From Cuscuta epithymum (lineage: Eukaryota > Streptophyta > Magnoliopsida > Solanales > Convolvulaceae), in NCBI GenBank assembly GCA_945859915.1, contig CAMAPF010001062.1, positions 496,001-560,000 on the forward strand: 64,000 nt of DNA, in the 5' to 3' direction. Within the stretch, counting starts at the first letter, position 1. Each line of letters opens with the position of its first letter. Positions 42,200 to 54,704 of this stretch are shown here, piece after piece. The position numbers were made by a program, and so were the translations under genes. Below the pieces are notes generated by a model. The model was not told where the DNA came from, did no database searches, and saw nothing but the letters and a program-made list of their open reading frames with translations.

Positions 42200-45100
42200 A
42201 TAAAAGTTTCGTCCTCGAAACTTAGGTGCAACTATAATAGCTTTATATCTTTTTACAATGTTACTTAAGAAGCATGTGATTTTAATGCTCCAATCTCACA
42301 CTGACATCTCTTCTAATTACTAAGTTGATCAAATATCTACCATTGACTAAACACACAACTACTTCATATAATGACCAAAATAAATACTAAGAAAACTCTC
42401 AGTATGTAAATCCAGTTCTCATGATTTCTCTTAGCGCTACCACACAAATTCACCAGCTTACAACATAGCATATACCTTAATTACTTTGCCCTGTCTGCTT
42501 ATTAAAATGAAAAGATTGACGATAGTAAATTAGAAATCTCCAAACTAAAACATCCCTAGGGGCTTAAAATATACATTCTAGTTTGAGGTTCTGCCTGCAC
42601 GAATTCCAGGACTAAAACGTTAAGAAATCAACTATGTAGTTGTCAAAAAAAAACCTTTGCACCACAATAAAATATGTTCAAATTTTGAAATAGAACTCCA
42701 CGTAGAACAAAATAAGACCATGCCTCTACTGCAGTAGACAATTTATTATCAAAATTTACATTTTCTTTCTAAAGTATCAAGCTTCTTTCGATTTGTTAGA
42801 CAACTTAAAACCCTTTAATTAAGAAAATCGATCTGCCTTCAAAGAAGATAACAAATGGAGGTGTTGCTTTATAAAAGACTTTTAAACATTGGAAACGGTG
42901 AGAACTAATCCAATACAGCAGAAAAAAATTAACTTTGTGGAGCATAGATTTCTTATACTTCAATCGGGCTTTCAAAACAGGTCTTTCATTTTCCTCATGC
43001 CAAAACGTAATTAGAGGAAGAGGCAAAATAAGGAATAGTAAGGACAGCCTACGAAAATCAATACCTGAACCAGTTTATTATCGAGGAAAACAAACTTTCA
43101 CCAGTTAGAGATGGTAATCTTAAACTCAATCAATAGCTTGGTTCAACCGATTGAATGAGGAGAAGAATTTTGAGAAGGAGAAGTGAGATTCTTTGGAGAG
43201 AAAACCGAGAGGCAGTATGTGGCTAGTACGCAAGGCAACATTGCTTCTCTAGGGATTTTACACAGATGCTTTCCTTTTAAGAATTTTACTCAAAGTAAAA
43301 TTTAAACATCAAAGCTGGGGTTCAGTATTACACTTTTGAGTCAACTATTATTTCATTTGACTTGCCTATTATTAAAAAAAAACTTTTTTTTTAAGGTTTG
43401 ATATAGTTTTAAACTACTAAACTCCATTTTTATCTTTTCATCCAAAGAAAGACCCTACTGTGGTCCTATACATCTGGAACCTAATTTTTTTTTTTAACAT
43501 GATTAGTTGGCTGAAGTAGTCATGAAAGCTGAATCTAGTTTGCTATTAGAATTTCCTTTTATCTTAAAAATTTGAGCTTGGAAAAGAAAGTTATTCCTAA
43601 TCAGATGACCATCAGTCTCCTTCAATCCTTGAAGACAAATTATTAATATCAATTCTTTCACCCTTTTCTATAATGATTTAGAGACTATCTCTTTGCTTCC
43701 TCAATTAGTTGTAGGATGATTAGAAAATAAAATACTATGGACATTTTTATTTATTAAACCCTTCAACCCTTCACTAATCAAAATGTGTTATATTCAAACA
43801 TGTAGTCTATAAGAGACAAAAATAATAATTTAACCGTAAACTTTCTCTAGGACGTTCACTATCAATAGTTGTTTATTCGTTGATATTCCACAATATTGTT
43901 CCTTCTAACTTTAATTTTCTAACATAGCTGAGACCTTACCGGTTTTATATTCTCAACTCGACTGATACTATTTTACTTAATCAAAAGTCGCATAGTACCA
44001 CTTACCCAACTTTTCGGGTTTAAGCCTTTGAGTTGTTGACGACTTGCAACATAAGAATAGTTTGTAGTGCCAAACCTTTACACTCCTTATTCCCACCATA
44101 TTTCCATTACTCAAAGAGCATACCAGCTATTAACACGAGCACATTGGAATTCTGTCTACAAATACTCGTACATAATGCCTATAGGATAGCTCGATGGTAC
44201 CATATTCTTTATTATATTAAAATCTTCATACTCTAGATCATACTGTATTGAAACACACTTCACAAATCCCTATACCGTAGCGTGCACTGTGCATCATGTT
44301 TTAAGACTCATAATTTACCAGAGACTGGTTTGATCTAATCCTTCCTCTCATCTATACTAATCTAACTTCTAAGAACCAAATACTATTAAAAACTTTTGAA
44401 TCACGTATATTGACTTTCATTGCAGGTCATTCTAAAGAACTTTAAGTTGTGAGACTCAATATCTTATTGTAATGAAATAAATAAATAAATAAATATAATG
44501 ATGAGGACAACCCTGGTAAGAAGAATGTACAATACTTTTTAAATCTTAGTGCCAAAACTGAGAATACTGTGAAGATATCTTTGAGAAATTTTAAGACTCA
44601 AACTTTCTTCAAAAACCATACTTTTGAGGAAATAGCTAAATATTATACAAGCATATCACTTCAAAAAAAATACTTGTTTGACTTTGGTAAAATCAGGTCA
44701 TGTGATTAATCATTAATCACTGAATGCATTAAATGATTATTCAACACACTCTAAAACTTATTTTAAAATTAGAGTTTACAACTTAAAGACAACCTACTTT
44801 TGAATAATCTGAGTATTGATCATATATTAAAGTGGTGTTGGATCACTGGTATCAAATGTTGAAATCGTGAAATTGGTGAGGGGCCCTCCCAGCAACTCAA
44901 GATTCCAAACATGAAATACCAACAATCAACACTCTAAGAAAATCATGCCGTTTATGATACTGTTGATAAAACATTTAACTCCAATATTTAAGAACTCTTG
45001 AAATCCAATATGAAGTTCAATATTTTACACACAAAAATTAAGCTATACCTCATAACTCCTCTAATTTTATTTTCTCACGAACATATAATGAGATAATCTA

Positions 45101-45683
45101 GATAGCATGGGCGTTTTTAAAATAATTTTCAATTAGTAAATACATAAAGATATATAACAAACTGATTTGTATTCTTATGGAAATTCTTCATATCATGTAA
45201 CCCAATTGCATGTGATGTTTTTTTTTTATAAAAAACATCAAAGTCATTATTATTCTTTTTATTTTAAGAAAAGGAATATAACTAACAAGACTTAAACCAC
45301 AAATAAACTACAAACTATATAGAAAGATAGTTGGGATAGCACTTTTTGCTACAAGAAATTTAGCAAATTAAGCCCAATAACACTTACCTCAAGGACCTTA
45401 GATCCCATCTCGATTCCAATTTCATCCTAGATAATACGGTAACACCTATTAACCCTTGACACGTTTGCTAGATCCGGACCTGCTGCCCAGCCTACCCGTA
45501 TGCTTCATAGCATTTCATGAAACATCTTCATAATGTAATGACTACACATCACACATATCTATCCAACATTTGTAATTAGTTCACTTGAATGAAATAGTGG
45601 TTATTCTTACACGCCTCAAACTACTTACTCACCTGAGAGACGTCGAGCGATGCATGGCAATGGATGGAGTTACGGAAGGACCT
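42200..45683 (-). other. Internal region of the LARD-like element, no coding domains
   Basis: AT-rich throughout, with A and T runs and stops in all frames. I find no Gag, protease, RT, RNase H or integrase motif. Short frames at 42805-43026 and 44033-44236 carry no family signature. The family was not identified beyond its gypsy-like LTR ends and iMet primer site. Confidence 0.8.
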
Positions 45684-45697
45684 GGGCTCTGATACCA
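45684..45697 (-). other. Primer binding site, tRNA-iMet type (LARD-like element)
   Basis: Minus strand TGGTATCAGAGCCC, three bases inside the 5' LTR. Complementary to the 3' end of initiator tRNA-Met. Confidence 0.9.
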
Positions 45698-45700
45698 AAC

Positions 45701-47864
45701 TGTAACGACCGGCCCCAAAACGGCCATTACGATACTCAAACATAAAAGAGACTCGAAAAATCAAGCGGAATAAAGATACAAAGCCTCTAAATGAGATTTT
45801 ATTTCTTTTAAAACAAAATAAACCTTACAACCATAACGAAAGACATCCAAAATAAAACATCCTTAAAACCGTTACACCTGATCAGGATTTTAAAACGTTT
45901 AACAACCCTTTGAAGTACCAACGTACTAAAACAACAATATAACCGATAGCCCGATCTTCTCCGTTAACCCATCCAAAACCTTGTCACCGGCTCCATACAT
46001 TCTCTCAGGCTTTCGTTCATCGTTTATTACCTATACATGAGAACATAGGAGAATAGAATTCTCGTAAGCAATAATGCTTAGTAAGTCACCATTTTATCCA
46101 CTAAAACATTTAGGGAATCTTAGCTAATCATAAATAGATACCCATGCTGAATACACCACATATACTATAATCACACATGATAACAACACATAAACATTCA
46201 TGTATCAAACATCAAGAGATTTCCTTATTCATCGTTCTTTCTTCTTATCTTATTCCTTGACTTGATGGGCCCGTAGCTCGTGTCCTGGCCCCTCGCTGAT
46301 GACCTCGGGTAGCTAGCCCTCAGCCATCAGAAGCAACCCCGGGACTCCCCGCGGAAGGAGATCCCGCTACGCTCAGCTCAGGTAGTTACTTGGGGGCACG
46401 GCTACCTTGTAACATTACTTATCTTTCATTACTTTCATTATCATCATAACTTCCTTTCATTGTTGGTTCCATAGGAATCCAACCCAAAATCAAACATAGA
46501 ACTTGAAATTCATATATCTCATGCCATACAATTTCAAGTATTCAAGCATATATATCATATTCACAATTAGCTAATATCCCATGCTTTATTTAGAACTATC
46601 ATGTATAGGTGGTGGTGACTTACCTGTTAACGGCTGAACTCAAAATACTCAAAATAAGTGTGGCACCTTGATAACGTCTTCCGGTAAGCTCTTCTCTTAA
46701 ATCTTTAATTAAATGTAATAATGTAATAAGAATTTGCTTTATTCAAGAGTGCACTACACAACCAACTAAATTTTACATGTTCTGCTGCAAGATGCTATTT
46801 AGCTTAGTGCTAGTTTATTCACTTAGGACTCAACACATACTCATAACCACTAACTGAAATTAACCCCAAGAAACCATTTACAAAAAAAAACGTGGGTCAT
46901 CAAAAGCTAGTTTAGAGACCCCTGGAAAAATGTACACTTGTTTTGTGTGTGACTTGTTGTATACGTGAGATATTTAAAGATATGTCATATTCTCCTTCTA
47001 GGCAAAATGATAAGCCACTCACAATAATTTTCTACTCAATCATAATCTGCTCCACCGTAGACTTATTTATTTGGGAAAACAACTTGAAGAACGGACTCAA
47101 TTGGATGAATAAAACAATGGGAAATAATAGATTCACCAGAGAAGCCTAAATCCTTAACTATTCGAACACCTTAAACACTAAATTCTAAAACTGGATTGTT
47201 ATCCCGGTGGAAAGTGAACTGTGAGCGCCAGATTTATAAAGGAACCTTTAAACAAAATGTCGTAAATTGAACTCCAAAACCAAGATTTGAAATAAACGTT
47301 TGTTTCCCATAAACCTCTGAATTAAAACCCAGCAATCCAAACCTAAGCAACCAGGTTCTATTATTTGACCAACAGGACCTCTACACACATGAAATCATTC
47401 ATGTATTGAATTGAAAGTATGGAAAACTTACCAAACATATGTGTTGCTACTAGATTGAGATGAATTGATAAGCTTAGGCAGATAAACCAGAACACTTTTC
47501 GAAAGAAGAAAGGAAGAACAACCGAGACGATCGATGTTCGGTCGTAATGAAGGAAAGAGGTGTAGACTCCTCTAGGGATTATAGTCTTTAACATGCCTTT
47601 TTGGGCCAATTTAACTGAATTGGGCTTCTAATTAACTTTAATAAAAATGTTTCTAAGACCACTAAAATATATTCTCTCTTTTTAAATAAATTTGATTAAA
47701 CCTTAGATTATTCATTTAAAATTCTTGGAGTTTACCGGTCAACGTTATCTGCTATAAACAAAACATGATAAAACAATAAATCTTATTAATCACAAAAGAA
47801 ACTAAGATAACTGACTGAAATAATATTAACTTGAGTGACTAGCTCATAAAATCGGGGTGTTACA
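45701..47864 (-). repeat. 5' LTR of the LARD-like element
   Basis: Same length (2164 bp) as 40022-42185 and almost identical to it. Confidence 0.95.
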
Positions 47865-47869
47865 GTGCA

Positions 47870-48015
47870 TGTGGAGTTTGACAACTTCCACTCACATGCT
47901 CACGTACAAAATATGTGAGCAATAATAAAAAAACATCCTAGGGATAAAAAGACCAAATACACATACACATGTAACAAATGTGACACAAATAATTAACAAG
48001 TTTAAATATCCTACA
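47870..48015 (-). repeat. 3' LTR of copia B, proximal part
   Basis: The remaining 146 bases of the 409 bp LTR, ending CCTACA. Confidence 0.95.
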
Positions 48016-48032
48016 TTCACCCCCTTAAACTT
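48016..48032 (-). other. Polypurine tract of copia B
   Basis: Minus strand AAGTTTAAGGGGGTGAA directly before the 3' LTR. Confidence 0.88.
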
Positions 48033-51000
48033 GTTCTACTCCTTTTGAGGCTTGAACACCAATCTTGCTCCTTAACTCCATGAATCTTTGTCTCCCAAGT
48101 GGTTTAGTAAGGATATCTGCCAATTTCATTTCTGTTCGCGTAAACTCCAAGCTGATCCTTCCACTTTCAACACACTCTCGAATAAAATGGAACCTTGTGT
48201 CAATATGCTTACTCCTTTCATGGTGCACAGGATTTTTGGCTAAAGCTATAGCTGATTTGTTATCAATCTTCATGACTGGCTTTATTTTTACTCCCTCCAT
48301 CATACTTTCAAGCAGTTTGGTGAGCCAAATACCTTGACAAGCACCAGCAGTTGCAGCAATGTACTCGGCTTCACAGGATGAAAGTGCCACAATTCTTTGT
48401 TTTTGTGATACCCAAGTGATCGGATTGTCACCAATGAAGTACATCACTCCTGTGGTACTCTTTCTATCATCCAAATCTCCAGCAAGGTCACTATCACTAT
48501 ACCCCAGCAAAGTCAGACTTGATTGATTGCGTTTGTAAACACAACGAAAGTCCAATGTTCCTTTAACATACCTCAGTATCTGTTTTACTGCATTCAAATG
48601 AGCTGCAGTAGGTGCTTCCATATATCTGCTTACTATCCCTACTGAATAAGTGAGATCAGGTCTGGTATTAGTTAAGTACCTTAGGCTGCCAATGATGCTT
48701 TTGTATACTGTAGGATTTACAGTAGGCTCTCCATCAAATTTGCTGTACTTACTCCTTGGTTCCATAGGTACACAACAGGGGTTGCACTCTGCCATTCCCA
48801 TCTTTTCTAGGATCTTCTTTGGATATCCACTCTGACTCAGAGTTATGGCATCACTCTCTTGCTTCACTTCAATGCCTAGATAATAGCAAAGAAGTCCCAA
48901 ATCACTCATCTCAAAGTTCTTCTTCAGTTCCTCTTTGAAGCTTTGAATCAATTCTGAACAAGAGCCTGTGATGATTAGATCATCAACATACACCCCCACA
49001 ATTGTGATGTGAGATCAACTCAAAGAGCTTAAACACTTATCCAATTTTTCATTCCAGGCCCTGGGGGCTTGCTTCAAGCCATACAGTGCTTTATGCAACT
49101 TAAGTACCTTGTTAGGATGCTCAGGGTCTACAAAACCTTCTGGTTGGGTTACATAAACTTCCTCCTTGAGTTCCCCATTGAGAAAAGCAGTTTTAACATC
49201 CATATGGTGTACTTCCCATTGGTTGATGGATGATAGAGCTAGTAGAACTCTTACAGTCTCCATTCTAGCCACTGGAGCAAACACTTCTTGGTAGTCAATT
49301 CCATACTTTTGAATGTACCCTTTTGCAACAAGTCTAGCTTTATGTTTGACAATCTTACCTTCTGGATCCTTCTTGAGTTTAAAGATCCATTTCAGTCCAA
49401 TAGCTTTGTAATCCTTAGGCAAATTGGTCAATTCCCATGTCCCATTTTTCTGTATGGACTCCATTTCAGTTATCATAGCTTCCTTCCAGTTTTGGTTTCC
49501 TCTAGCTTCTTCATAGCAGGTAGGTTCTTCGATGGACAGAAAACACATGCTTACCTCTTCATTCATTTCTCTAGTTGCATCATAAATCTCTTGTAGGGAT
49601 CTGAATTTTGTGTGCCCTGTGCTTGTACTATCCATGGAACTTGGAGTGTTGAGATGGGAATTCTGACCTGAATGGATTTGATGTTCATCTTCTGTCTCTT
49701 CTGAGGAACTAGTGTAAAATTCCTCCTCTTGATCTGGTAGTCTGCCTTTTATTTTTAGTATGAAAGGATCTTCACTTGGTGAGCTGTTTGTGACTTGAGT
49801 ATCCTGCCAGTTCCACCCTTTGCTTTCCTCAAACACCACATCCCTGCTTACAATGATCTTTCCTTCTTCAGGCTCTAGCAACTTATATGCTTTAGACCCT
49901 TCCTCATATCCAAGTAATATGGTCTTCACACTCCTGTTAGCCAACTTGTTGAGATGGGGCTTCATAATTTTTGTGTGTGTTAGGCATCCAAACACTCTTA
50001 GGTGCTGAATGTTTGGTGCTCTCCCATACCATGCCTGGTAGGGGGTTACTCCTTCCACACATCTAGTTGGTGCCCTATTTAGCAAATATACTGAAGTTTT
50101 CACAGCTTCACCCCAATATTTTGCAGGCATATTCTTGCTTTTCAAGAGACTTCTGGCCATCCCCATAACAGTTTGGTTTCTCCTTTCCACTACTCCATTC
50201 TGCTGGGGAGAGTATGGTGCAGTGAAATGTCTCTTGATTCCTTCTTCATCACAATAGTTCTTAAAATCAACTGAATTGAATTCTCCACCCCTGTCAGTTC
50301 TGAAGCATTTCAGCTTTATACATATCTCATTTTCTGCCATATGCTTGATCTTCTTGAATGCACTGAAGGCATCCCCTTTATGTTTCAGCAATGAAATCCA
50401 CATATATCTTGTGAAATCATCTACTAAAAGCATAAAATAGTTGTTTCCTCCTGGGGTGGGAGGTGTCATGGGTCCACAAAGATCTCCATGTACAAGCTCT
50501 AGTCTTTCTTCAGCCCTATAACTTGATTTCTGAGGGAATGAGGTTCTATGTTGTTTGCTTATCATGCATGAATCACATACTTGATTCACTTGAGTAATAT
50601 CAGGCATACCTAATATCATTTTCTGATTTGAGAGTTTCTTCAAGGCCTGGAAATTTAGATGACCATACCTTGCATGCCAAAGCCAAGCCTTGTCACTCAT
50701 ACTTGTTAGCAAGCACACTTTGTCTGCCACCTTCAGATTTGCAATAATCAGCTTATTAGGTTGCCTCTTCACCTTCATAATGAGTCTATGGTTTCTGTCA
50801 TGGATTCTCAGTTCCCCTCCTTTGATTGTAACTTCATTTCCATTTTCATCCAGTTGACCAATGCTCAGGATGTTGCTTTTCAATTTTGGAATATAGTACA
50901 CATTTGAAAGAACCAAGTGTTCTCCATTGCTGCATTGGAAGATCACACAGCCTTGTCCATGTATACTAATCATAGACCCATCTCCAAACCTCACTTTCCC

Positions 51001-51615
51001 TTGAGTTGAGTGATCTAGTTCTGTAAACCACCTTCTCTCACCTGTCATATGGTTACTAGCACCTGTGTCTAAGTACCACCCGGATGACCCTTTTGCTTGA
51101 CTACTTGAGGTTTGTCCTTCCTTATCTTCTATTGAATCATGTGATTTGGTTAATTCACATGATTCTAGTAGCAAAAGAGCTGGTTCCTCTTCATCTTCTT
51201 GTTCTGCAAGGTTAATTTGTTCCTCCTTTTCTTCTGACTGGCATTCCGAGGCAAAGTGCCCCATTTTGCCACAGTTATAGCATTTGATTTTTGCCTTGTC
51301 AAACTTCCTTCTCTGTTTTGATTCTTCTCCTTTCCTTTGAGATCCATAGCTTGATCTGCCTCTCCCTCTTCCTCTGCCTCTTCCCCCTCTAGAACTTCCA
51401 CCTTCTCTTGAGTTTCTTCTTTGATTTTTTGCTTCTTCTCTTGCTCTCCACTCAGTTTGGGTGAGAAGGACAGTGTCATCATCATGTGATAGACATCCAT
51501 TCAATCTCTCTTCATGGGCTTTCAGTGAGCCAATGACTTCTTCTGTGGTCTTAACCTTAAGATCACCAAATTCTTCTATTGTGGAAGCAATTTGCATCAG
51601 TTTTGGGGAGGCAGA
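48025..51615 (-). pseudogene. Copia B gag-pol, main part (zinc knuckle to RNase H), with a stop in RT
   Basis: On the minus strand one frame runs from 51615 to 48025 with a single TGA at 49015-49017. Domains in order: end of Gag with CCHC knuckle CYNCGKMGHFASEC, protease WYLDTGASNHMTG, GAG-pre-integrase WLWHARYGHLN, integrase with FRTDRGGEF and YSPQQNGVVERRN, a DNA-binding tail, then RT with HHMDVKTAFLNGELKEEVYV. After KLDKCL the normal stretch before YVDD is shortened to about ten codons including the stop. The frame resumes at VYVDDLIITG and finishes with RNase H (YSDSDLAGDLDDRKSTTG) and a normal C-terminus. The deletion and stop inactivate RT. All other motifs are intact, so decay is recent. 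The 158 N-terminal codons lie at 61373-61846. Confidence 0.93.
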
Positions 51616-53042
51616 TGATGTGTGTTTTCTCGCACTTAAAAAGGATGTAGTAAAATGGTGTAAAGTACGAGTATCGTCTCCACAGGGACGGACAAAAGGG
51701 AAATAAAGATTAATTAAACTTTAGCGATTAAAAAGAAATAAATAAAATAAAAGTGCAATTGTGCGAGATTGATGGATTGATTAAACTAAAACTAATGCTA
51801 ATGAGCGAATAAAAAGATTTGGTTTTCCTTAATTAACGACGAAGGGAACAGGAATTGATTCTGGGGTTAACCAGATTTCTGGCAGATCAGGCCTAATCAC
51901 ATGGAATTAATTTAATTGAGTCTAGCCAATCATTACTAAGTTCTTACCGCTCTCGCGGCGTAGAGTACAATAATTTAGGGGACCAGGCTGATCTCTCATG
52001 CGACAGGATCCTAAATTATTGCCAAGATGAGCGAGCTTACAGCCCCTTAATCGCTACTAATCTCTTAGCGAACGATTAAGTGTGTGTGAATGTGTCCTAG
52101 AACAAATTAGATCTCTCTTAATTTATTCTACATGCAATTGTAATTCTAGCTGCAGTCTAGGTTACAAGAGATATCAATTAAATTATCCAAACACAAATTA
52201 AACGGCATTCATGCAATTAAACCGACAAGAATCTAGCCATACATCATGATTAACCCCTTCATCGACCCCAAATCCCTAATTAAACTACTCACGCCTCATA
52301 ATTGAAGAATCAATAGAATTGGGATGAATAGAAATAATTGTCATTAATTAAAGAATTGAACTTACAAAGAATCCCAGGTTCTTGGATTAAACAACGTAAA
52401 AAACGCAGATAAACTCGTCCCTAGGCCTCTCTCCAAAGTTCGTAACCCCAAAAGTGGGTATGGAGGCCTTATTTATAGAAATCAGGAGAATTTGAGCTGA
52501 ATTAGGACAAAACGGGGCCAGACACGGTGCCAGGCACGATCGTGCCTGCGACCGTGCCTGCGGAAGGGACGCGTAAAAATTTTGCAGACACGATCGTGCC
52601 TGCACCGGACACGATCGTGTCTGGCTGCCAGTGGCTCCGCGTTGATTTAGATGGCAGGCACGATCGTGCCTGCCCTAGGCACGGCCGTGCCTGCCCTTTT
52701 CTTCACCGTTTTTCTTCGTTTCTCGTTCCGAATGCTCCCGAATGCCTACGAGGTCGATCCAAATGCTCTTTCTTCACCAGAATTTCGTCGTGAATCTCCC
52801 GGTGGCCTCCAAATCTTCCAAATCTCTCTCGAATGCCCTCAAACCCTTCCCAAATGCCTCTCAAGCGCCGATTGCCGGACTCTAACTTCTTCAAATCAAC
52901 TCCAAATGCTATGAAACTCGATCCAACGCCTGTTAAACACAACTTGAGCCAAAATTGAGACTTGCAACGCCTTAAAGCTAGGAAAATCATCAAAATCCAA
53001 CCGGGACACGCACCAAATGCGTGTCTAAATACGGACTTATCA
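51616..53042 (-). repeat. 3' LTR of the Athila-type element
   Basis: 1427 bp, near identical to 59941-61367. It contains a palindrome cluster (52516-52695) built on CACGATCGTG. Short frames here are repeated unchanged in the other LTR and are not genes. Confidence 0.95.
52516..52695. repeat. CACGATCGTG palindrome cluster (3' LTR copy)
   Basis: Perfect palindromes at 52531-52548, 52608-52621, 52653-52674 (22 bp) and 52677-52692. The outer base pair varies (GGCACG...CGTGCC or GACACG...CGTGTC) and one core is CGGCCG instead of CGATCG, changes that keep the symmetry. The same cluster is at 60841-61020 in the other LTR. Confidence 0.92.
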
Positions 53043-54704
53043 GACTCCCCCACACTTAAGCTTTTGCTTGTCCTCAAGCAAATCGAACAACGGGACTTAC
53101 GATAATCACCACACGGAATTTAAAACAGTTAGCATACATACGTAATTAAAGGGATATTCACAGGACAGACAATTTAAATCAAGAAAATTCTTCCCTAAAC
53201 TACACCTTTGTACTCAAGCTAAACTATTTGACACAATTATTCACAACATCCTCAAAGTAATGACAGCATTCACTAATAAGCTAGCTACTGATCAGAAGGA
53301 CTTGTGAATTTGATGGTGAATGGATAATAATGAAAGTAGTCCCTTTATTTTGAGAGGTAGGAATATTCTAACAAAGATCCAATGTTTTCAGGAACTTCAG
53401 GGCTATTCTTAGGATCAAAGGACTCAGTAGGCCACAATTTAGGAACAATCATTTAAACCTATGCAAAGAGTAGACATGGTGTACAACTAAGCTAAACCGT
53501 CTTGGCCCATTTGTGCTTTGACGTATACTTGAAGTACGCGGAGGACTAAAGCTAAATTTTGAGATAGCCTCCAAGTTCATTAATTTAAGTTTAGTTTTCC
53601 TTGTCATGTTGGCACGAGAACGCCATTTCTTTCGAAAGATACCCAAGTCTCATCTTACGCTTTTTGACCGGGGCTCCCATTCTCTTTTTCGTAAAGTAAG
53701 AGGTCTAGCTATATTAATTTTTCACCTTTCGGATTCTCACTAGACATTACCCCATTCTAATCTCGGCCTCACCAAGGAAAAATAGCAATTAAAGTTCATT
53801 AATTTAAAAGTGAATCCATGCCTACAATGCAATCCTCGAAAGTATCAAATTCCTAAAAAGTGACTGCTCTTACCCCATTTGGAGCATAGGAACAGTGCCA
53901 AAAATGGCTCCTACACAAAATTCCCTAAACTTATCAAATTAATCCCTTAATTCCCTAAACATCAGGACTAAGTCAGAAATATTCACGGGTAAGGAAACAG
54001 GCCATTTGGCTATGGAGCTAAATTAATTGGGTAAACAAAGAACGGTCAGGCTCAAAATGGCTTCTCCTAAAGGGTCTTATTCAGGTAGGGTGGATGATTA
54101 ATGGATTAATTCAATGGGTAACTAATGCCTTCATCCTTTCAACAACTAGATTGTAGTGTAAGCAATTTAAGCCTAAATACTTCAAAGATGTTCTAAAAGC
54201 ATAGTCAAAACGCTAGCCAGCTCACAAAGACACAGTTTAAAGAAAAATTTTCAAAAATTTTGCATGAATTTCCTATGAATATACAACTAACACCTGCGCA
54301 TGCTAACTCTAACAAATCACATGTGACAACTACTGCCCGAATGCCCAATTCACTCCCCCACACTTAAACTTTGGCATCGCCCTCGATGACCAAATATGCA
54401 TTATGTACTAGGGGTAAAGAGGAAAGGGTCACGCGTGCTCAAAATTAACTCAAGTTAACATTACGCATCAAGTTCAAAGAATCATGGAAACTCCCCTATC
54501 GCGTTGGTCAGTCAGGAACAGAACTTGGTCTTGATTCGCACGAACACATTCATCCACTAAGCTGCAACAAATCATGAACACCAAGCAAAGCACAAAATAA
54601 AGAGTTAATGTAAAGGAGTGAGAGTGTGAGTGTGATAGTGTTTACGGTACAGTCATCCAACAATATCAGAATACAGATGCTAGCAGAGGACAATCTAATG
54701 AAAT
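53043..54704 (-). other. 3' untranslated internal region of the Athila-type element, with two polypurine-like tracts
   Basis: No coding domain. Minus strand TTAAGTGTGGGGGAGT occurs at 53044-53059, next to the LTR and so the likely polypurine tract, and again at 54352-54367. Confidence 0.8.

Larger units (their letters stand above)
40022..47864 (-). mobile_element. LARD-like non-autonomous gypsy-type retrotransposon
   Basis: Two LTRs of 2164 bp (40022-42185 and 45701-47864) with TGTAAC and GTTACA borders flank 3515 bp with no gag or pol similarity. Target duplication GTGCA (40017-40021 and 47865-47869). The primer site lies beside 45701 and the polypurine tract beside 42185, so the element reads on the minus strand. 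Only one LTR difference was seen by eye (A at 41514, G at 47193). Movement must have used proteins from another element. Confidence 0.95.
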
